Positions 15,708-24,143 of a DNA stretch of 64,000 bases are shown piece after piece. The notes beneath the pieces were generated by a model. It was not told where the DNA came from, did not search any database, and saw only the letters and a list, made by a program, of their open reading frames with translations. The stretch spans positions 62,001 through 126,000 of the forward strand of contig NZ_CRPU01000002.1 in the NCBI RefSeq assembly GCF_001096185.1, read 5' to 3'. This DNA comes from Streptococcus pneumoniae. GTDB lineage: Bacteria; Bacillota; Bacilli; Lactobacillales; Streptococcaceae. A program made the position numbers and the translations under genes. Numbering within the stretch: position 1 is the first letter of the stretch; each line of letters begins with the position of its first letter.

Positions 15708-16532
15708 ATGGAAAAGCGTAGCAAAAATATCAATATGTTTCTCATGGATGGTGAAGTGACTGGAAAAATCAAATGTACTTTGTCAAATTGGACGGGAGTG
15801 ATTTACAAAATACCTCGTATTCAGTTGGGAGATTTGAAGTCTCGTGATGAAATGAAACAAAGTGGTATTTATTTCTTATTTGGTCGAGATGAAGATAAAC
15901 AGAAAGATGTGACCTATATTGGTCAGGCGACAACTCGGAAAAATGGTGAAGGGGTATTGTTGCGAATTCAAGAGCATACCCGCGATACTCACGCAGATTA
16001 TTTTAATGATGTCATCATTCTAACAACTCAAAATAATTCTTTTGGTCCAACAGAAATTAGATATTTGGAAAATAAATTTACTCAACTTGCTAAAGAAGCT
16101 GGTCGCTACATTGTGAAAAATGGGAATGATCCAAATCCTGGTAATGTAACTGAGGAAAAGGAATCTGAACTGGATGAAATTGTTGAAAATACGCTAATGA
16201 TTATTGGAACTTTAGGTTATCGTGTTTTTGTTCCAATGACAAAGAAAGTTAGTCAAGATTTGACTGATAATCATTCAACTTATCTTTATTTAAAGCGTAA
16301 AACTAAGAAATCTAACAAAGTAATAGAAGCAACTTGTGAACGGACAACTGAAGGTTTTGTTGTTTTAGAAGGAAGTCAAGTAGAAATAATGGATTCTCCA
16401 TACCTTCCAGCAAGTTTAAAAGAAATGCGTCAGAATTTAATAGCTTCTCGGGTCATTCAAGATGGAGTGTTAAAAGAAAAACAACTCTTTTCTAGCCCTT
16501 CTTATGCAGCAGCTTTTTTGCTGGGTATGTAA
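15708..16532 (+). CDS. GIY-YIG nuclease-like protein with truncated DUF4357 tail
   Basis: The 274-residue product carries a GIY-YIG domain (SGIYFLFGRDEDKQ at about residues 47-60, then VTYIGQA, and RIQEHTR) and a C-terminal DUF4357-like region (SSPSYAAAFLLGM). A TAA at 16530 ends the frame, but the same frame continues open after it as TNGRTDWKDQDGRTLRELEE to a TGA at 16602-16604. Those residues are exactly the expected end of DUF4357 (NGxxxWK followed by a charged helix). One nonsense change (for example AAA to TAA) therefore removed the last 25 codons. The nuclease domain itself is intact; what the tail loss does is unknown. Confidence 0.8.
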   Translation: MEKRSKNINMFLMDGEVTGKIKCTLSNWTGVIYKIPRIQLGDLKSRDEMKQSGIYFLFGRDEDKQKDVTYIGQATTRKNGEGVLLRIQEHTRDTHADYFNDVIILTTQNNSFGPTEIRYLENKFTQLAKEAGRYIVKNGNDPNPGNVTEEKESELDEIVENTLMIIGTLGYRVFVPMTKKVSQDLTDNHSTYLYLKRKTKKSNKVIEATCERTTEGFVVLEGSQVEIMDSPYLPASLKEMRQNLIASRVIQDGVLKEKQLFSSPSYAAAFLLGM

Positions 16533-16619
16533 ACGAACGGTCGAACTGATTGGAAAGATCAGGATGGAAGAACTTTAAGAGAATTAGAAGAATTAATAGA
16601 TTGATAAGGAAAATACATA

Positions 16620-17570
16620 ATGGAAACATGGCAAGAGTTAAAAGTTACAGTGAAGCGTGAGGGGGAGGAATTGGTTTCCAATCTCTTGATCGAGCTGGGA
16701 GCGCAAGGCGTTGCGATTGAAGACAGCATGGACTATGTGGGAAATATTGACCGCTTTGGTGAGATTTTCCCAGAGGTCGAGCAGCAAGAAGAAATCGTTG
16801 TGACCGCCTACTACCCTGAAACGGTGGATGTGGCAGTGGTTGAAGCAGACTTGCAGGCCCGTCTCGCGGAACTAACTGATTTTATGGATTTGGGAGAGGT
16901 CAAGATGGGGACGACTGCCTTGGCTGAGGAAGACTGGGCAGACAACTGGAAGAAATACTATGAACCCGCTCGCATCACTCATGATTTGACTATCGTGCCG
17001 TCTTGGACAGACTATGAGGCGACTGCGGGAGAAAAGATTATCAAGCTGGATCCAGGTATGGCTTTTGGTACGGGGACCCATCCAACCACTAAGATGAGCC
17101 TCTTTGCCTTGGAGCAGGTCCTTCGTGGTGGCGAAACGGTGCTGGATGTGGGTACTGGATCAGGTGTCCTCTCTATCGCCAGCTCGCTGCTTGGTGCCAA
17201 GGAAATCTTTGCCTACGACCTGGATGATGTAGCAGTTCGAGTTGCTCAGGAAAATATTGAGCTAAACCTTGGTATGGAAAACATCCATGTAGCTGCAGGT
17301 GATTTGCTTAAGGGAGTTGAGATTGAGGCAGATGTCATCGTGGCTAATATCTTGGCGGATATCCTCATTCATCTGACGGATGATGCTTATCGCTTGGTCA
17401 AGGATGAAGGCTACCTCATCATGAGTGGAATTATTAAGGACAAGTGGGATATGGTGCGCGAGTCGGCTGAGTCAGCTGGATTTTTCCTTGAAACCCACAT
17501 GGTTCAAGGGGAATGGAATGCCTGTGTCTTTAAGAAAACCAAGGATATTTCAGGTCTGATTGGAGGCTAG
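16620..17570 (+). CDS. prmA: Ribosomal protein L11 methyltransferase
   Basis: PrmA trimethylates ribosomal protein L11 using S-adenosylmethionine. The 316 residues show the N-terminal substrate-recognition domain ([20 protein letters not shown]), the linker segment [20 protein letters not shown] motif [13 protein letters not shown] and the catalytic-site motif [10 protein letters not shown]. It is directly followed by rsmE with one base between stop and ATG, a pairing common in Firmicutes. Confidence 0.97.
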   Translation: METWQELKVTVKREGEELVSNLLIELGAQGVAIEDSMDYVGNIDRFGEIFPEVEQQEEIVVTAYYPETVDVAVVEADLQARLAELTDFMDLGEVKMGTTALAEEDWADNWKKYYEPARITHDLTIVPSWTDYEATAGEKIIKLDPGMAFGTGTHPTTKMSLFALEQVLRGGETVLDVGTGSGVLSIASSLLGAKEIFAYDLDDVAVRVAQENIELNLGMENIHVAAGDLLKGVEIEADVIVANILADILIHLTDDAYRLVKDEGYLIMSGIIKDKWDMVRESAESAGFFLETHMVQGEWNACVFKKTKDISGLIGG

Positions 17571-17571
17571 T

Positions 17572-18315
17572 ATGCAGCAGTATTTTGTCAAAGGCAGTGC
17601 TATCTCTCCTGTCACCATCGAGGACAAGGAAACCAGCAAGCATATGTTTCAGGTTATGCGCTTGAAGGAAGATGATGAGGTTACCTTAGTCTTTGATGAT
17701 GGGATTAAGCGCTTGGCGCGTGTGCTGGATGTGGAAGCTCGTCAGTTTGAGTTGATCCAAGAATTAGCTGACAATGTGGAACTGCCTATTCAAGTAACCA
17801 TCGCATCAGGCTTCCCCAAGGGAGACAAACTGGAGTTCATCGCTCAAAAGGTAACAGAACTCGGTGCCAGCCAAATCTGGGCCTTCCCTGCCGATTGGTC
17901 AGTTGCCAAGTGGGACGGTAAGAAACTAGGAAAGAAAGTTGAAAAACTAGAAAAAATTGCCCTTGGAGCGGCAGAACAAAGCAAGCGTAATATTGTTCCA
18001 AGTATTAAGCTTTTCGAGAAAAAAGCAGATTTTCTAGCTCAACTGGACCAGTTTGACTCTATTGTAGTGGCTTATGAAGAGTCGGCCAAAGAAGGTGAAG
18101 CTGCTGCGCTTTTACAAGCAGTTACTGGACTCGAGAAGGGAGCTAAATTGCTCTTTATCTTTGGTCCAGAAGGTGGTCTGTCACCAGCGGAAATCGAAAG
18201 TTTTGAAACTAAGGGAGCCGTTTTGGCAGGACTTGGTCCTCGCATTTTGCGAGCAGAAACAGCACCACTTTACACTTTATCAGCCCTTAGTGTTTTATTA
18301 GAATTAGAGAAATAA
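17572..18315 (+). CDS. rsmE: 16S rRNA (uracil-1498-N3)-methyltransferase
   Basis: RsmE methylates U1498 of 16S rRNA. The 247-residue protein has an N-terminal PUA-like domain (SKHMFQVMRLKEDDEV) and a C-terminal SPOUT knot (IFGPEGGLSPAEIESF and LGPRILRAETAPLYTLSAL). I use the ATG at 17572 (MQQYFVKG), after GGAGG at the end of prmA, instead of an in-frame start at 17560. It ends 10 bases before pepF. Confidence 0.96.
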   Translation: MQQYFVKGSAISPVTIEDKETSKHMFQVMRLKEDDEVTLVFDDGIKRLARVLDVEARQFELIQELADNVELPIQVTIASGFPKGDKLEFIAQKVTELGASQIWAFPADWSVAKWDGKKLGKKVEKLEKIALGAAEQSKRNIVPSIKLFEKKADFLAQLDQFDSIVVAYEESAKEGEAAALLQAVTGLEKGAKLLFIFGPEGGLSPAEIESFETKGAVLAGLGPRILRAETAPLYTLSALSVLLELEK

Positions 18316-18325
18316 GAGGAAGAAA

Positions 18326-20122
18326 ATGGAACAAAAACACCGTTCAGAATTTCCAGAGAAGGAACTCTGGGACTTAACATCCCTATACCAAGACCGTGAA
18401 GATTTCTTGCGTGCGATCGAGAAGGCTCGAGAAGACATCAACCAGTTTAGCCGTGATTACAAGGGTAATCTTCATACTTTTGAGGATTTTGAAAAGGCCT
18501 TTGCGGAATTGGAACAAATCTACATTCAGATGAGCCATATTGGCAACTATGGCTTTATGCCTCAGACGACAGACTATAGCAATGACGAATTTGCCAATAT
18601 TGCCCAAGCTGGGATGGAATTCGAAACAGATGCCAGTGTAGCCTTGACCTTCTTTGACGATGCCTTGGTGGAAGCTGATGAGGAAGTCTTAGACCGTTTG
18701 GGTAAATTGCCACATTTAACAGCTGCCATTCGTCAGGCTAAAATCAAAAAAGCCCACTACCTAGGAGCAGATGTGGAGAAAGCCTTGACCAATCTGGGTG
18801 AAGTTTTCTACAGTCCACAGGACATTTACACTAAGATGCGAGCTGGGGATTTTGAAATGGCCGACTTTGAAGCTCATGGTAAGGCCTACAAAAACAGCTT
18901 TGTGACTTATGAGAACTTCTACCAAAACCATGAGGACGCTGAGATTCGTGAGAAATCTTTCCGTTCCTTCTCAGAAGGACTTCGTAAGCACCAAAATACG
19001 GCTGCAGCAGCCTATCTAGCCCAAGTCAAGTCTGAAAAAATCTTGGCAGATATGAAGGGCTACGATTCAGTCTTTGACTATCTTCTAGCTGAACAGGAAG
19101 TAGACCGCACCATGTTTGATCGCCAGATTGACCTCATCATGAAGGATTTTGCGCCCGTTGCTCAGAGATACCTCAAGCATGTTGCCAAGGTAAATGGTCT
19201 TGAAAAGATGACCTTTGCAGACTGGAAATTGGACTTGGACAGCGTCCTGAATCCTCAAGTGACTATTGACGATGCCTATGATTTGGTCATGAAGTCGGTA
19301 GAACCTTTGGGGCAAGAATATTGTCAGGAAGTTGCTCGTTATCAAGAAGAGCGCTGGGTGGACTTTGCTGCCAATAGTGGCAAGGATTCTGGTGGATATG
19401 CGGCGGACCCATATCGCGTGCATCCTTATGTCCTCATGAGCTGGACAGGTCGTTTGAGCGATGTCTATACCTTGATTCATGAAATCGGGCATTCTGGTCA
19501 ATTCATCTTTTCAGACAATCATCAAAGTTACTTCAATGCCCATATGTCGACCTACTATGTCGAAGCGCCGTCAACTTTCAATGAATTACTCCTCAGTGAT
19601 TACTTGGAGCACCAGTCTGACGACCCTCGTCAAAAACGCTTCGCTCTTGCTCACCGCTTGACAGACACCTACTTCCATAACTTTATTACCCACCTCTTGG
19701 AAGCAGCTTTCCAGCGTAAGGTGTATACATTGATTGAAGAAGGGGAAACCTTTGGTGCAAGCAAGCTCAACAGCATTATGAAGGAAGTTTTGACGGATTT
19801 CTGGGGAGACGCTATTGAAATTGACGATGATGCAGCTTTGACTTGGATGCGCCAAGCTCACTACTACATGGGCTTGTATAGTTACACTTACTCAGCAGGA
19901 CTAGTTATCTCGACTGCAGGTTACCTCCATCTTAAAAATTCAGAAACTGGAGCTGAAGACTGGCTCAATCTCCTTAAATCAGGTGGTAGCAAGACACCGC
20001 TTGAGTCAGCTATGATTATCGGTGCTGATATTTCAACAGACAAACCACTCCGTGATACCATCCAATTCTTGTCAGACACGGTTGACCAGATTATCGCTTA
20101 CAGTGCCCAGTTGGGAGAGTAA
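18326..20122 (+). CDS. pepF: Oligoendopeptidase F (M3 metallopeptidase)
   Basis: This cytosolic zinc peptidase degrades oligopeptides. The 598-residue length is typical. The zinc motif is HEIGH with H385, E386 and H389 in LIHEIGHSGQF, and the third ligand lies in YYVEAPSTFNE. There is no signal peptide. A ribosome site AGAGGAAG precedes the ATG. It ends two bases before a small inverted-repeat element whose internal hairpin terminates it. Confidence 0.95.
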   Translation: MEQKHRSEFPEKELWDLTSLYQDREDFLRAIEKAREDINQFSRDYKGNLHTFEDFEKAFAELEQIYIQMSHIGNYGFMPQTTDYSNDEFANIAQAGMEFETDASVALTFFDDALVEADEEVLDRLGKLPHLTAAIRQAKIKKAHYLGADVEKALTNLGEVFYSPQDIYTKMRAGDFEMADFEAHGKAYKNSFVTYENFYQNHEDAEIREKSFRSFSEGLRKHQNTAAAAYLAQVKSEKILADMKGYDSVFDYLLAEQEVDRTMFDRQIDLIMKDFAPVAQRYLKHVAKVNGLEKMTFADWKLDLDSVLNPQVTIDDAYDLVMKSVEPLGQEYCQEVARYQEERWVDFAANSGKDSGGYAADPYRVHPYVLMSWTGRLSDVYTLIHEIGHSGQFIFSDNHQSYFNAHMSTYYVEAPSTFNELLLSDYLEHQSDDPRQKRFALAHRLTDTYFHNFITHLLEAAFQRKVYTLIEEGETFGASKLNSIMKEVLTDFWGDAIEIDDDAALTWMRQAHYYMGLYSYTYSAGLVISTAGYLHLKNSETGAEDWLNLLKSGGSKTPLESAMIIGADISTDKPLRDTIQFLSDTVDQIIAYSAQLGE

Positions 20123-20125
20123 ATT

Positions 20126-20287
20126 AAAAGAGTCTGGGACAAAAGTCTAACCTTAAATATAAAAAGCGAACAAAACGAGTTATCTGACACTCAGAATTCT
20201 GTCTTGTTCGCTTTTTTTCTAATCTATCGATTTTAAAAATTTATAATAAAGAATTCCTAAAATCAAAATTTTTTGTCCTGGCCTCTT
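20126..20287. mobile_element. Putative MITE sharing ends with the IS1182-family element
   Basis: A 162-base non-coding element with inverted ends: the left end (AAAAGAGTCTGGGACAAAAG...) and the right end (TTTTGTCCTGGCCTCTT) match at 14 of 17 inner positions when inverted. The left 23 bases (20126-20148) are identical to 59446-59468, the left end of the IS element in this window. The interior holds only a strong hairpin. I infer a non-autonomous miniature element, or a solo IS remnant, mobilised by an IS1182-type transposase. Confidence 0.6.
20160..20220. terminator. Bidirectional terminator inside the MITE-like element
   Basis: AAAAAGCGAACAAAAC pairs with GTCTTGTTCGCTTTTT with one mismatch, followed by T on plus and by A/T tracts on minus. 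It would end both pepF and the convergent SnoaL-like gene. The arm sequence matches the terminator at 2982. Confidence 0.8.
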
Positions 20288-20290
20288 AAA

Positions 20291-20680
20291 TTATCCCCAA
20301 AAGCTATCTTCTTCAGCTTGATCTGAAGAGAAGAGCCAAACTTCTTTGATTTTTCCGTCTTCAATGCGGAAGAGGTCAATCCCGTTCATATTGAGTTCAG
20401 TACCATCAGCCCGTGTTCCAAGAAAAGTAACATTGGCTGCGATTAAATCCTTATTGTCAGAAACCCAATTTGTTATCACCTTAAAGGTTCCATTAGTTTT
20501 CTCAGCAAATGTAGCCAGGTGAGTTCCTAGCTTGTCCTTACCAACAACTGTACCAGATATACTATGAGTACCAGGTTGATGCCAGATAATATCGTCTGCC
20601 ATCGTTTCAAAGACACCAGGAAAGTCACCAGCAATTAAAGCTTGGTTATAAGCGTTGAAAATTTCTAAGTTTGTTGACAT
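20291..20680 (-). CDS. SnoaL-like / NTF2-fold protein
   Basis: This 129-residue protein has the NTF2-like cone fold used by ketosteroid isomerases and SnoaL cyclases. Typical segments are EIFNAYNQALIAGDFPGVFE, DDIIWHQPGTHSISG and LFRIEDGKIKEVWLFSSD. The ATG at 20680 follows GGAG, whereas the longer frame to 20767 would run through the promoter. It is divergent from an HxlR regulator, a common pairing in which the regulator controls the neighbouring enzyme. Ligand unknown. Confidence 0.82.
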   Translation of the reverse strand: MSTNLEIFNAYNQALIAGDFPGVFETMADDIIWHQPGTHSISGTVVGKDKLGTHLATFAEKTNGTFKVITNWVSDNKDLIAANVTFLGTRADGTELNMNGIDLFRIEDGKIKEVWLFSSDQAEEDSFWG

Positions 20681-20711
20681 ATCTATTCTCCATTTCTTTT
20701 TTATGATATAA

Positions 20712-20788
20712 TTGTAACAGTTACAAACAAAAAAACAAGTAGACACTTTTTCGATAGCTGGTATCAAAAGTAGTACTATTATTGATAC
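20712..20788. promoter_or_regulatory. Operator-like palindromes between SnoaL-like and hxlR genes
   Basis: Two inverted repeats lie in the divergent promoter region: a perfect TTGTAAC A GTTACAA (20712-20726) and GTATCAA...TTGATAC (20761-20767 with 20782-20788). Both are symmetric, as expected for the dimeric HxlR regulator. The first lies about 30 bases upstream of the minus-strand start codon. Confidence 0.6.
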
Positions 20789-20829
20789 TAAAAGATAAAT
20801 TTTTTTAAAAAATAGAAAGAAGATATTTT

Positions 20830-21162
20830 ATGACAAATAAAGTGAGTGAGTATGGTATTTGTCCATTTGCGACAACGCAGAGGGTTTTAACGGGGAAATG
20901 GGCACTGGTAATCATTTATCAGTTGAGTACGGGTACCAAACGATTTAAAGAATTGCAGAGATTATTGCCTGGGATTACTCAAACTATTTTGACCCGTCAT
21001 CTCCGTCAATTAGAAAAGGATAAGATTGTTCAACGAAAGGTCTATTCCGAAGTTCCACCACGAGTTGAGTACAGCTTAACCGAAATGGGGCAGGAATTCA
21101 GAGTTGTTTTAGATGCTGTCGAGAAATGGGGTCTAGATTATATCAAGTTGCTAGAAATGTAG
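20830..21162 (+). CDS. HxlR family transcriptional regulator
   Basis: This 110-residue winged-helix protein begins with the family's typical CPFATTQRVLTGKWALVIIY, followed by the recognition region RFKELQRLLPGITQTILTRH and the wing PPRVEYSLTEMGQE. The N-terminal cysteine (about residue 11) is the one used for redox or electrophile sensing in some HxlR members; whether it senses here is inference. It is divergent from the SnoaL-like gene and sits 11 bases before a DUF2785 gene. Confidence 0.9.
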   Translation: MTNKVSEYGICPFATTQRVLTGKWALVIIYQLSTGTKRFKELQRLLPGITQTILTRHLRQLEKDKIVQRKVYSEVPPRVEYSLTEMGQEFRVVLDAVEKWGLDYIKLLEM

Positions 21163-21173
21163 AGGTACTGACC

Positions 21174-21965
21174 ATGTATCAAGAGTTACTAAGAAAAATA
21201 GCAGAAGAAAAACCAAGTTATCATGAGGAAGAAATCCAATGGTTGCTTGACCATTTGGGAGATCCTTCTCCAGAAATTCGTGATGACCTTGTTTTTACAA
21301 GCTTTGTTAGAGGGATTCAGGAAGAGCTATTTACACAGGAACAATTTTATTTCATTGCTGAAGAGATTTCATCTGATGGAGGGTTAGATAAAGAGATTGA
21401 TAAGGTAGGCCTGTCAACCCTTGAACGTTCTTTTAGGGCGCTTATTTATGCAAATCTCTTGTCTGCAGATGCCAACCAGCAATCGATTTTTTATCAGGAA
21501 TTAAATGCAGGAATTCGTAATGTCCTTTTAAATCAAGGTTTGTATTATCTTTCAAAAGAAAAGGATACAACGGGTTTTTCAAGTCAGTATGGTTGGGTTC
21601 ATGCTTTTGCACATGGAGCCGATTTACTGACAGAGGTGGTTTGTCATCCAGACTTTCCTAAAAACAGAGTTCATGAAGTATTTGATATACTTGGCCAACT
21701 ATTTAAAAGAATTTCGATTCGCTTTACAGATGATGAAGATTGGCATTTAGCCAGAGTGCTTTATGAACCGATTTTACAAGGGAAGTTAGCGCAAGAGCAA
21801 GTAGCTTCTTGGATAAAAACTGTTGACTTTCCGATAGAAGAAAGGGAAGATTTTTATAAATTTTCCAACTTCAGATCTTGTCTGTTGGAAGTCTATGTCC
21901 AACTTGACCAGAGAAATAGTTTACAAGATGACTTGAAAGAAGCTATCCAGTTTTTTCAATACTAG
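21174..21965 (+). CDS. DUF2785 family protein
   Basis: A 263-residue helical protein (MYQELLRKIAEEKPSYHEEE...) with the conserved DUF2785 stretches GDPSPEIRDDLVF, GWVHAFAHGADLLTEVVCHP and DDEDWHLARVLY. The HAFAHGADLL segment is the most conserved part, but no catalytic role is known to me. It probably shares a transcript with hxlR, from which it is separated by 11 bases. Confidence 0.82.
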   Translation: MYQELLRKIAEEKPSYHEEEIQWLLDHLGDPSPEIRDDLVFTSFVRGIQEELFTQEQFYFIAEEISSDGGLDKEIDKVGLSTLERSFRALIYANLLSADANQQSIFYQELNAGIRNVLLNQGLYYLSKEKDTTGFSSQYGWVHAFAHGADLLTEVVCHPDFPKNRVHEVFDILGQLFKRISIRFTDDEDWHLARVLYEPILQGKLAQEQVASWIKTVDFPIEEREDFYKFSNFRSCLLEVYVQLDQRNSLQDDLKEAIQFFQY

Positions 21966-21988
21966 AGATAAGCTAATAGTTATATGAT

Positions 21989-22021
21989 TTTCAAGAAAAT
22001 TTCCAATCAATTTTCTTGAAA
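21989..22021. promoter_or_regulatory. Perfect 13-base inverted repeat upstream of aquaporin gene
   Basis: TTTCAAGAAAATT (21989-22001), 7-base loop, AATTTTCTTGAAA (22009-22021). No T run follows, so it is not a standard terminator; it could be an operator or a processed hairpin. It lies 56 bases before the aquaporin ATG. Confidence 0.55.
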
Positions 22022-22076
22022 CCCTTTCCCTCTTTTGATAGACTAGTATCTAGTTTTTGAAAAAAGGAGAAAGAAA

Positions 22077-22745
22077 ATGAAAAAATTTGTCGCTGAGTTA
22101 ATCGGTACGTTCATGCTTGTGTTCATTGGGACAGGAGCTGTTGTTTTTGGAAATGGTCTTGATGGCCTTGGTCACCTTGGAATCGCCTTTGCCTTTGGTC
22201 TGGCAATCGTAGTCGCAGCCTACTCAATCGGAACTGTTTCAGGTGCTCACTTGAACCCAGCTGTTTCGATCGCTATGTTTGTTAACAAACGTTTGTCATC
22301 TTCAGAACTTGTAAACTACATCCTTGGACAAGTTGTTGGAGCTTTCATCGCTTCTGGCGCTGTCTTCTTCCTCTTGGCTAACTCAGGTATGTCAACTGCT
22401 AGTCTTGGTGAAAATGCCTTGGCAAACGGTGTAACTGTCTTTGGTGGTTTCTTGTTTGAAACAATCGCAACTTTCTTGTTTGTTTTGGTTATCATGACTG
22501 TAACATCAGCAAGCAAGGGCAATGGCGCGATTGCTGGTTTGGTAATCGGTTTGTCATTGATGGCGATGATTCTTGTGGGCTTGAACATTACTGGGCTTTC
22601 AGTAAACCCAGCTCGTAGCTTGGCACCAGCTGTTTTGGTAGGTGGCGCAGCCCTGCAACAAGTTTGGATTTTCATCCTTGCGCCAATTGTTGGTGGAGTT
22701 CTTGCAGCCCTCGTTGCGAAAAACTTTCTTGGAACAGAAGAATAA
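22077..22745 (+). CDS. Aquaporin (MIP family channel)
   Basis: A 222-residue membrane channel with six spans and two half-helices carrying the NPA motifs: HLNPAVS near residue 62 and SVNPARS near residue 178. Length and the short loops resemble water-selective AqpZ-type channels more than the longer glycerol facilitators, but selectivity is inference. It has its own ribosome site (AAAGGAGAAAG) and is followed by a strong terminator. Confidence 0.93.
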   Translation: MKKFVAELIGTFMLVFIGTGAVVFGNGLDGLGHLGIAFAFGLAIVVAAYSIGTVSGAHLNPAVSIAMFVNKRLSSSELVNYILGQVVGAFIASGAVFFLLANSGMSTASLGENALANGVTVFGGFLFETIATFLFVLVIMTVTSASKGNGAIAGLVIGLSLMAMILVGLNITGLSVNPARSLAPAVLVGGAALQQVWIFILAPIVGGVLAALVAKNFLGTEE

Positions 22746-22754
22746 TTGAAACTC

Positions 22755-22793
22755 AAAAAGCCTTGCTCCTCATCTTGAGGAACAGGGCTTTTT
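22755..22793 (+). terminator. Aquaporin gene terminator
   Basis: AAAAAGCC...TCCTCA pairs with TGAGGA...GGGCTTTTT; a long hairpin ending in five T residues. Confidence 0.88.
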
Positions 22794-22799
22794 CGTATG

Positions 22800-22912
22800 A
22801 TACTCTTCGAAAATCTCTTCAAACCACGTCAGCTTCATTTACAACCTCAAAGCAGTGCTTTGAGCAACCTGTGGCTAGCTTCCTAGTTTGCTTTTTGATT
22901 TTCATTGAGTAT
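22800..22912 (+). repeat. BOX element lacking boxB (boxA-boxC)
   Basis: 113 bases from ATACTCTTCGAAAATCTC to CATTGAGTAT. The boxA half is shortened after CCACGTCAGCTTC, and boxB is absent; the boxC half (TTTGAGCAACCTGTGGCTAG...) is complete. It is in the opposite orientation to the copy at 13397 and lies 4 bases beyond the queF stop codon. Confidence 0.88.
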
Positions 22913-22916
22913 GAGT

Positions 22917-23408
22917 TTAACGGTTGTCAACTTTCTCTGGGTAGAGGTCGTGTTGGAAGAGGCGTTGTTCTGCCAAGCCTTCATACTTAGTTCCTGGCTT
23001 ACCGTAGTTGTAATAAGGGTCGATTGAAATGCCACCGCGCGGAGTGAATTTTCCCCAAACCTCCAAATAGCGAGGGTCTAGCAAGTTGACCAAGTCTTTC
23101 CCGATGGTGTTGATACAGTTTTCGTGGAAATCTCCGTGGTTTCGGTAGCTAAAGAGGTAGAGTTTGAGAGATTTTGACTCGACACAGAGCTTGTCAGGAA
23201 TGTAGGAAATATAAATGGTCGCAAAGTCTGGCTGAGCAGTGATTGGGCAAAGCGAGGTAAATTCAGGGCAGTTGAATTTAATAAAATAGTCATTTTCCAC
23301 ATGACGATTGTCAAAGGATTCGAGGACTTCTGGTTGATATTCGAAAATGTAGTTGGTTTCTTTGTTGCCGAGGAGGCTTAGGTTTTTCATTTCTTCTTGT
23401 TGTGACAT
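22917..23408 (-). CDS. queF: NADPH-dependent 7-cyano-7-deazaguanine reductase
   Basis: QueF reduces preQ0 to preQ1, the last free-base step of queuosine synthesis. The 163-residue protein is the short (unimodular) type. The catalytic cysteine is C54 in [11 protein letters not shown] with D61 as the acid, and the QueF motif NCPEFTSL and HENC are present. It is the last of four minus-strand genes queC-queD-queE-queF. Confidence 0.96.
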   Translation of the reverse strand: MSQQEEMKNLSLLGNKETNYIFEYQPEVLESFDNRHVENDYFIKFNCPEFTSLCPITAQPDFATIYISYIPDKLCVESKSLKLYLFSYRNHGDFHENCINTIGKDLVNLLDPRYLEVWGKFTPRGGISIDPYYNYGKPGTKYEGLAEQRLFQHDLYPEKVDNR

Positions 23409-23426
23409 GATTTTTTCTTTCTAATC

Positions 23427-24143
23427 TTAAACACCACGTTTGTTATCGTAGAGGAGAGTATGGAGTTGAGGAAGGACGCGGACATTGCCCCAGCTGTCGT
23501 CAGCAGCGACACGTTCCCAGAGTTCTTTGAGGCGATCCAATTGGTCTTGGACAATATTGCCTGAAGCCTTGGGCTCAGGATTTCCTGCTGATAAGAAGAG
23601 AACATCTGGTTGGTAGCGTTCTTGAATGCCTTTGGCAAAGGCCAAATCTGTATCGTCAAAGACAGGGATTTTAAAGGTGACCTTGTCTGGATCCAATTGG
23701 GAAACGATAAAGTCCAAGGTCTCAAAGTTGACTTCCATCTTGGATGAAGGAGGTTTGGGACTCAGAGTGACCTGGTCGATGTCTTTCAACCAATTTTGCC
23801 AGCGAGAGCCTTGAGTTTCAACAGCTAGAGTAACACCACGTTCCTTGAGTTTAGTGACGAGTTCAGCCATGTTGGCTGCTAGGATAGCAGGATTTCCCCC
23901 AGATAGGGTTACATAGTCGTAGCTCCCCAATTTATCCAAGGCAGCAATGACCTCGTCAGCAGTCATACGAGTTGGCTTTTCAGAGCCATCCCAAGTAAAG
24001 GCAGAATCGCACCAGTCGCAGTGGTAGTCGCAACCAGCAGTGCGGATAAACATGGTTTTCTGCCCGATTGCACGGCCTTCGCCTTGAAAGGTTGGGCCAA
24101 AAATTTCCAAAACTGGTAGTTTGAGGACACGTTCCCTAGTCAT
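23427..24143 (-). CDS. queE: 7-carboxy-7-deazaguanine synthase
   Basis: QueE is a radical-SAM enzyme that contracts 6-carboxytetrahydropterin to 7-carboxy-7-deazaguanine. The 238 residues start MTRERVLKLPVLEIFGPTFQ. The iron-sulfur cysteines C38, C42 and C45 form the usual CxxxCxxC (CDYHCDWC), and the glycine-rich SAM motif is VTLSGGNPAIL. Its start overlaps the end of queD by 8 bases. Confidence 0.96.
   Translation of the reverse strand: MTRERVLKLPVLEIFGPTFQGEGRAIGQKTMFIRTAGCDYHCDWCDSAFTWDGSEKPTRMTADEVIAALDKLGSYDYVTLSGGNPAILAANMAELVTKLKERGVTLAVETQGSRWQNWLKDIDQVTLSPKPPSSKMEVNFETLDFIVSQLDPDKVTFKIPVFDDTDLAFAKGIQERYQPDVLFLSAGNPEPKASGNIVQDQLDRLKELWERVAADDSWGNVRVLPQLHTLLYDNKRGV

Noticed and set aside
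22316-22822. 168-codon open frame on the minus strand opposite the aquaporin gene
   Set aside because: It lies entirely over a well-supported membrane channel gene and its terminator, is rich in residues produced by reversing hydrophobic codons, and has no ribosome site.
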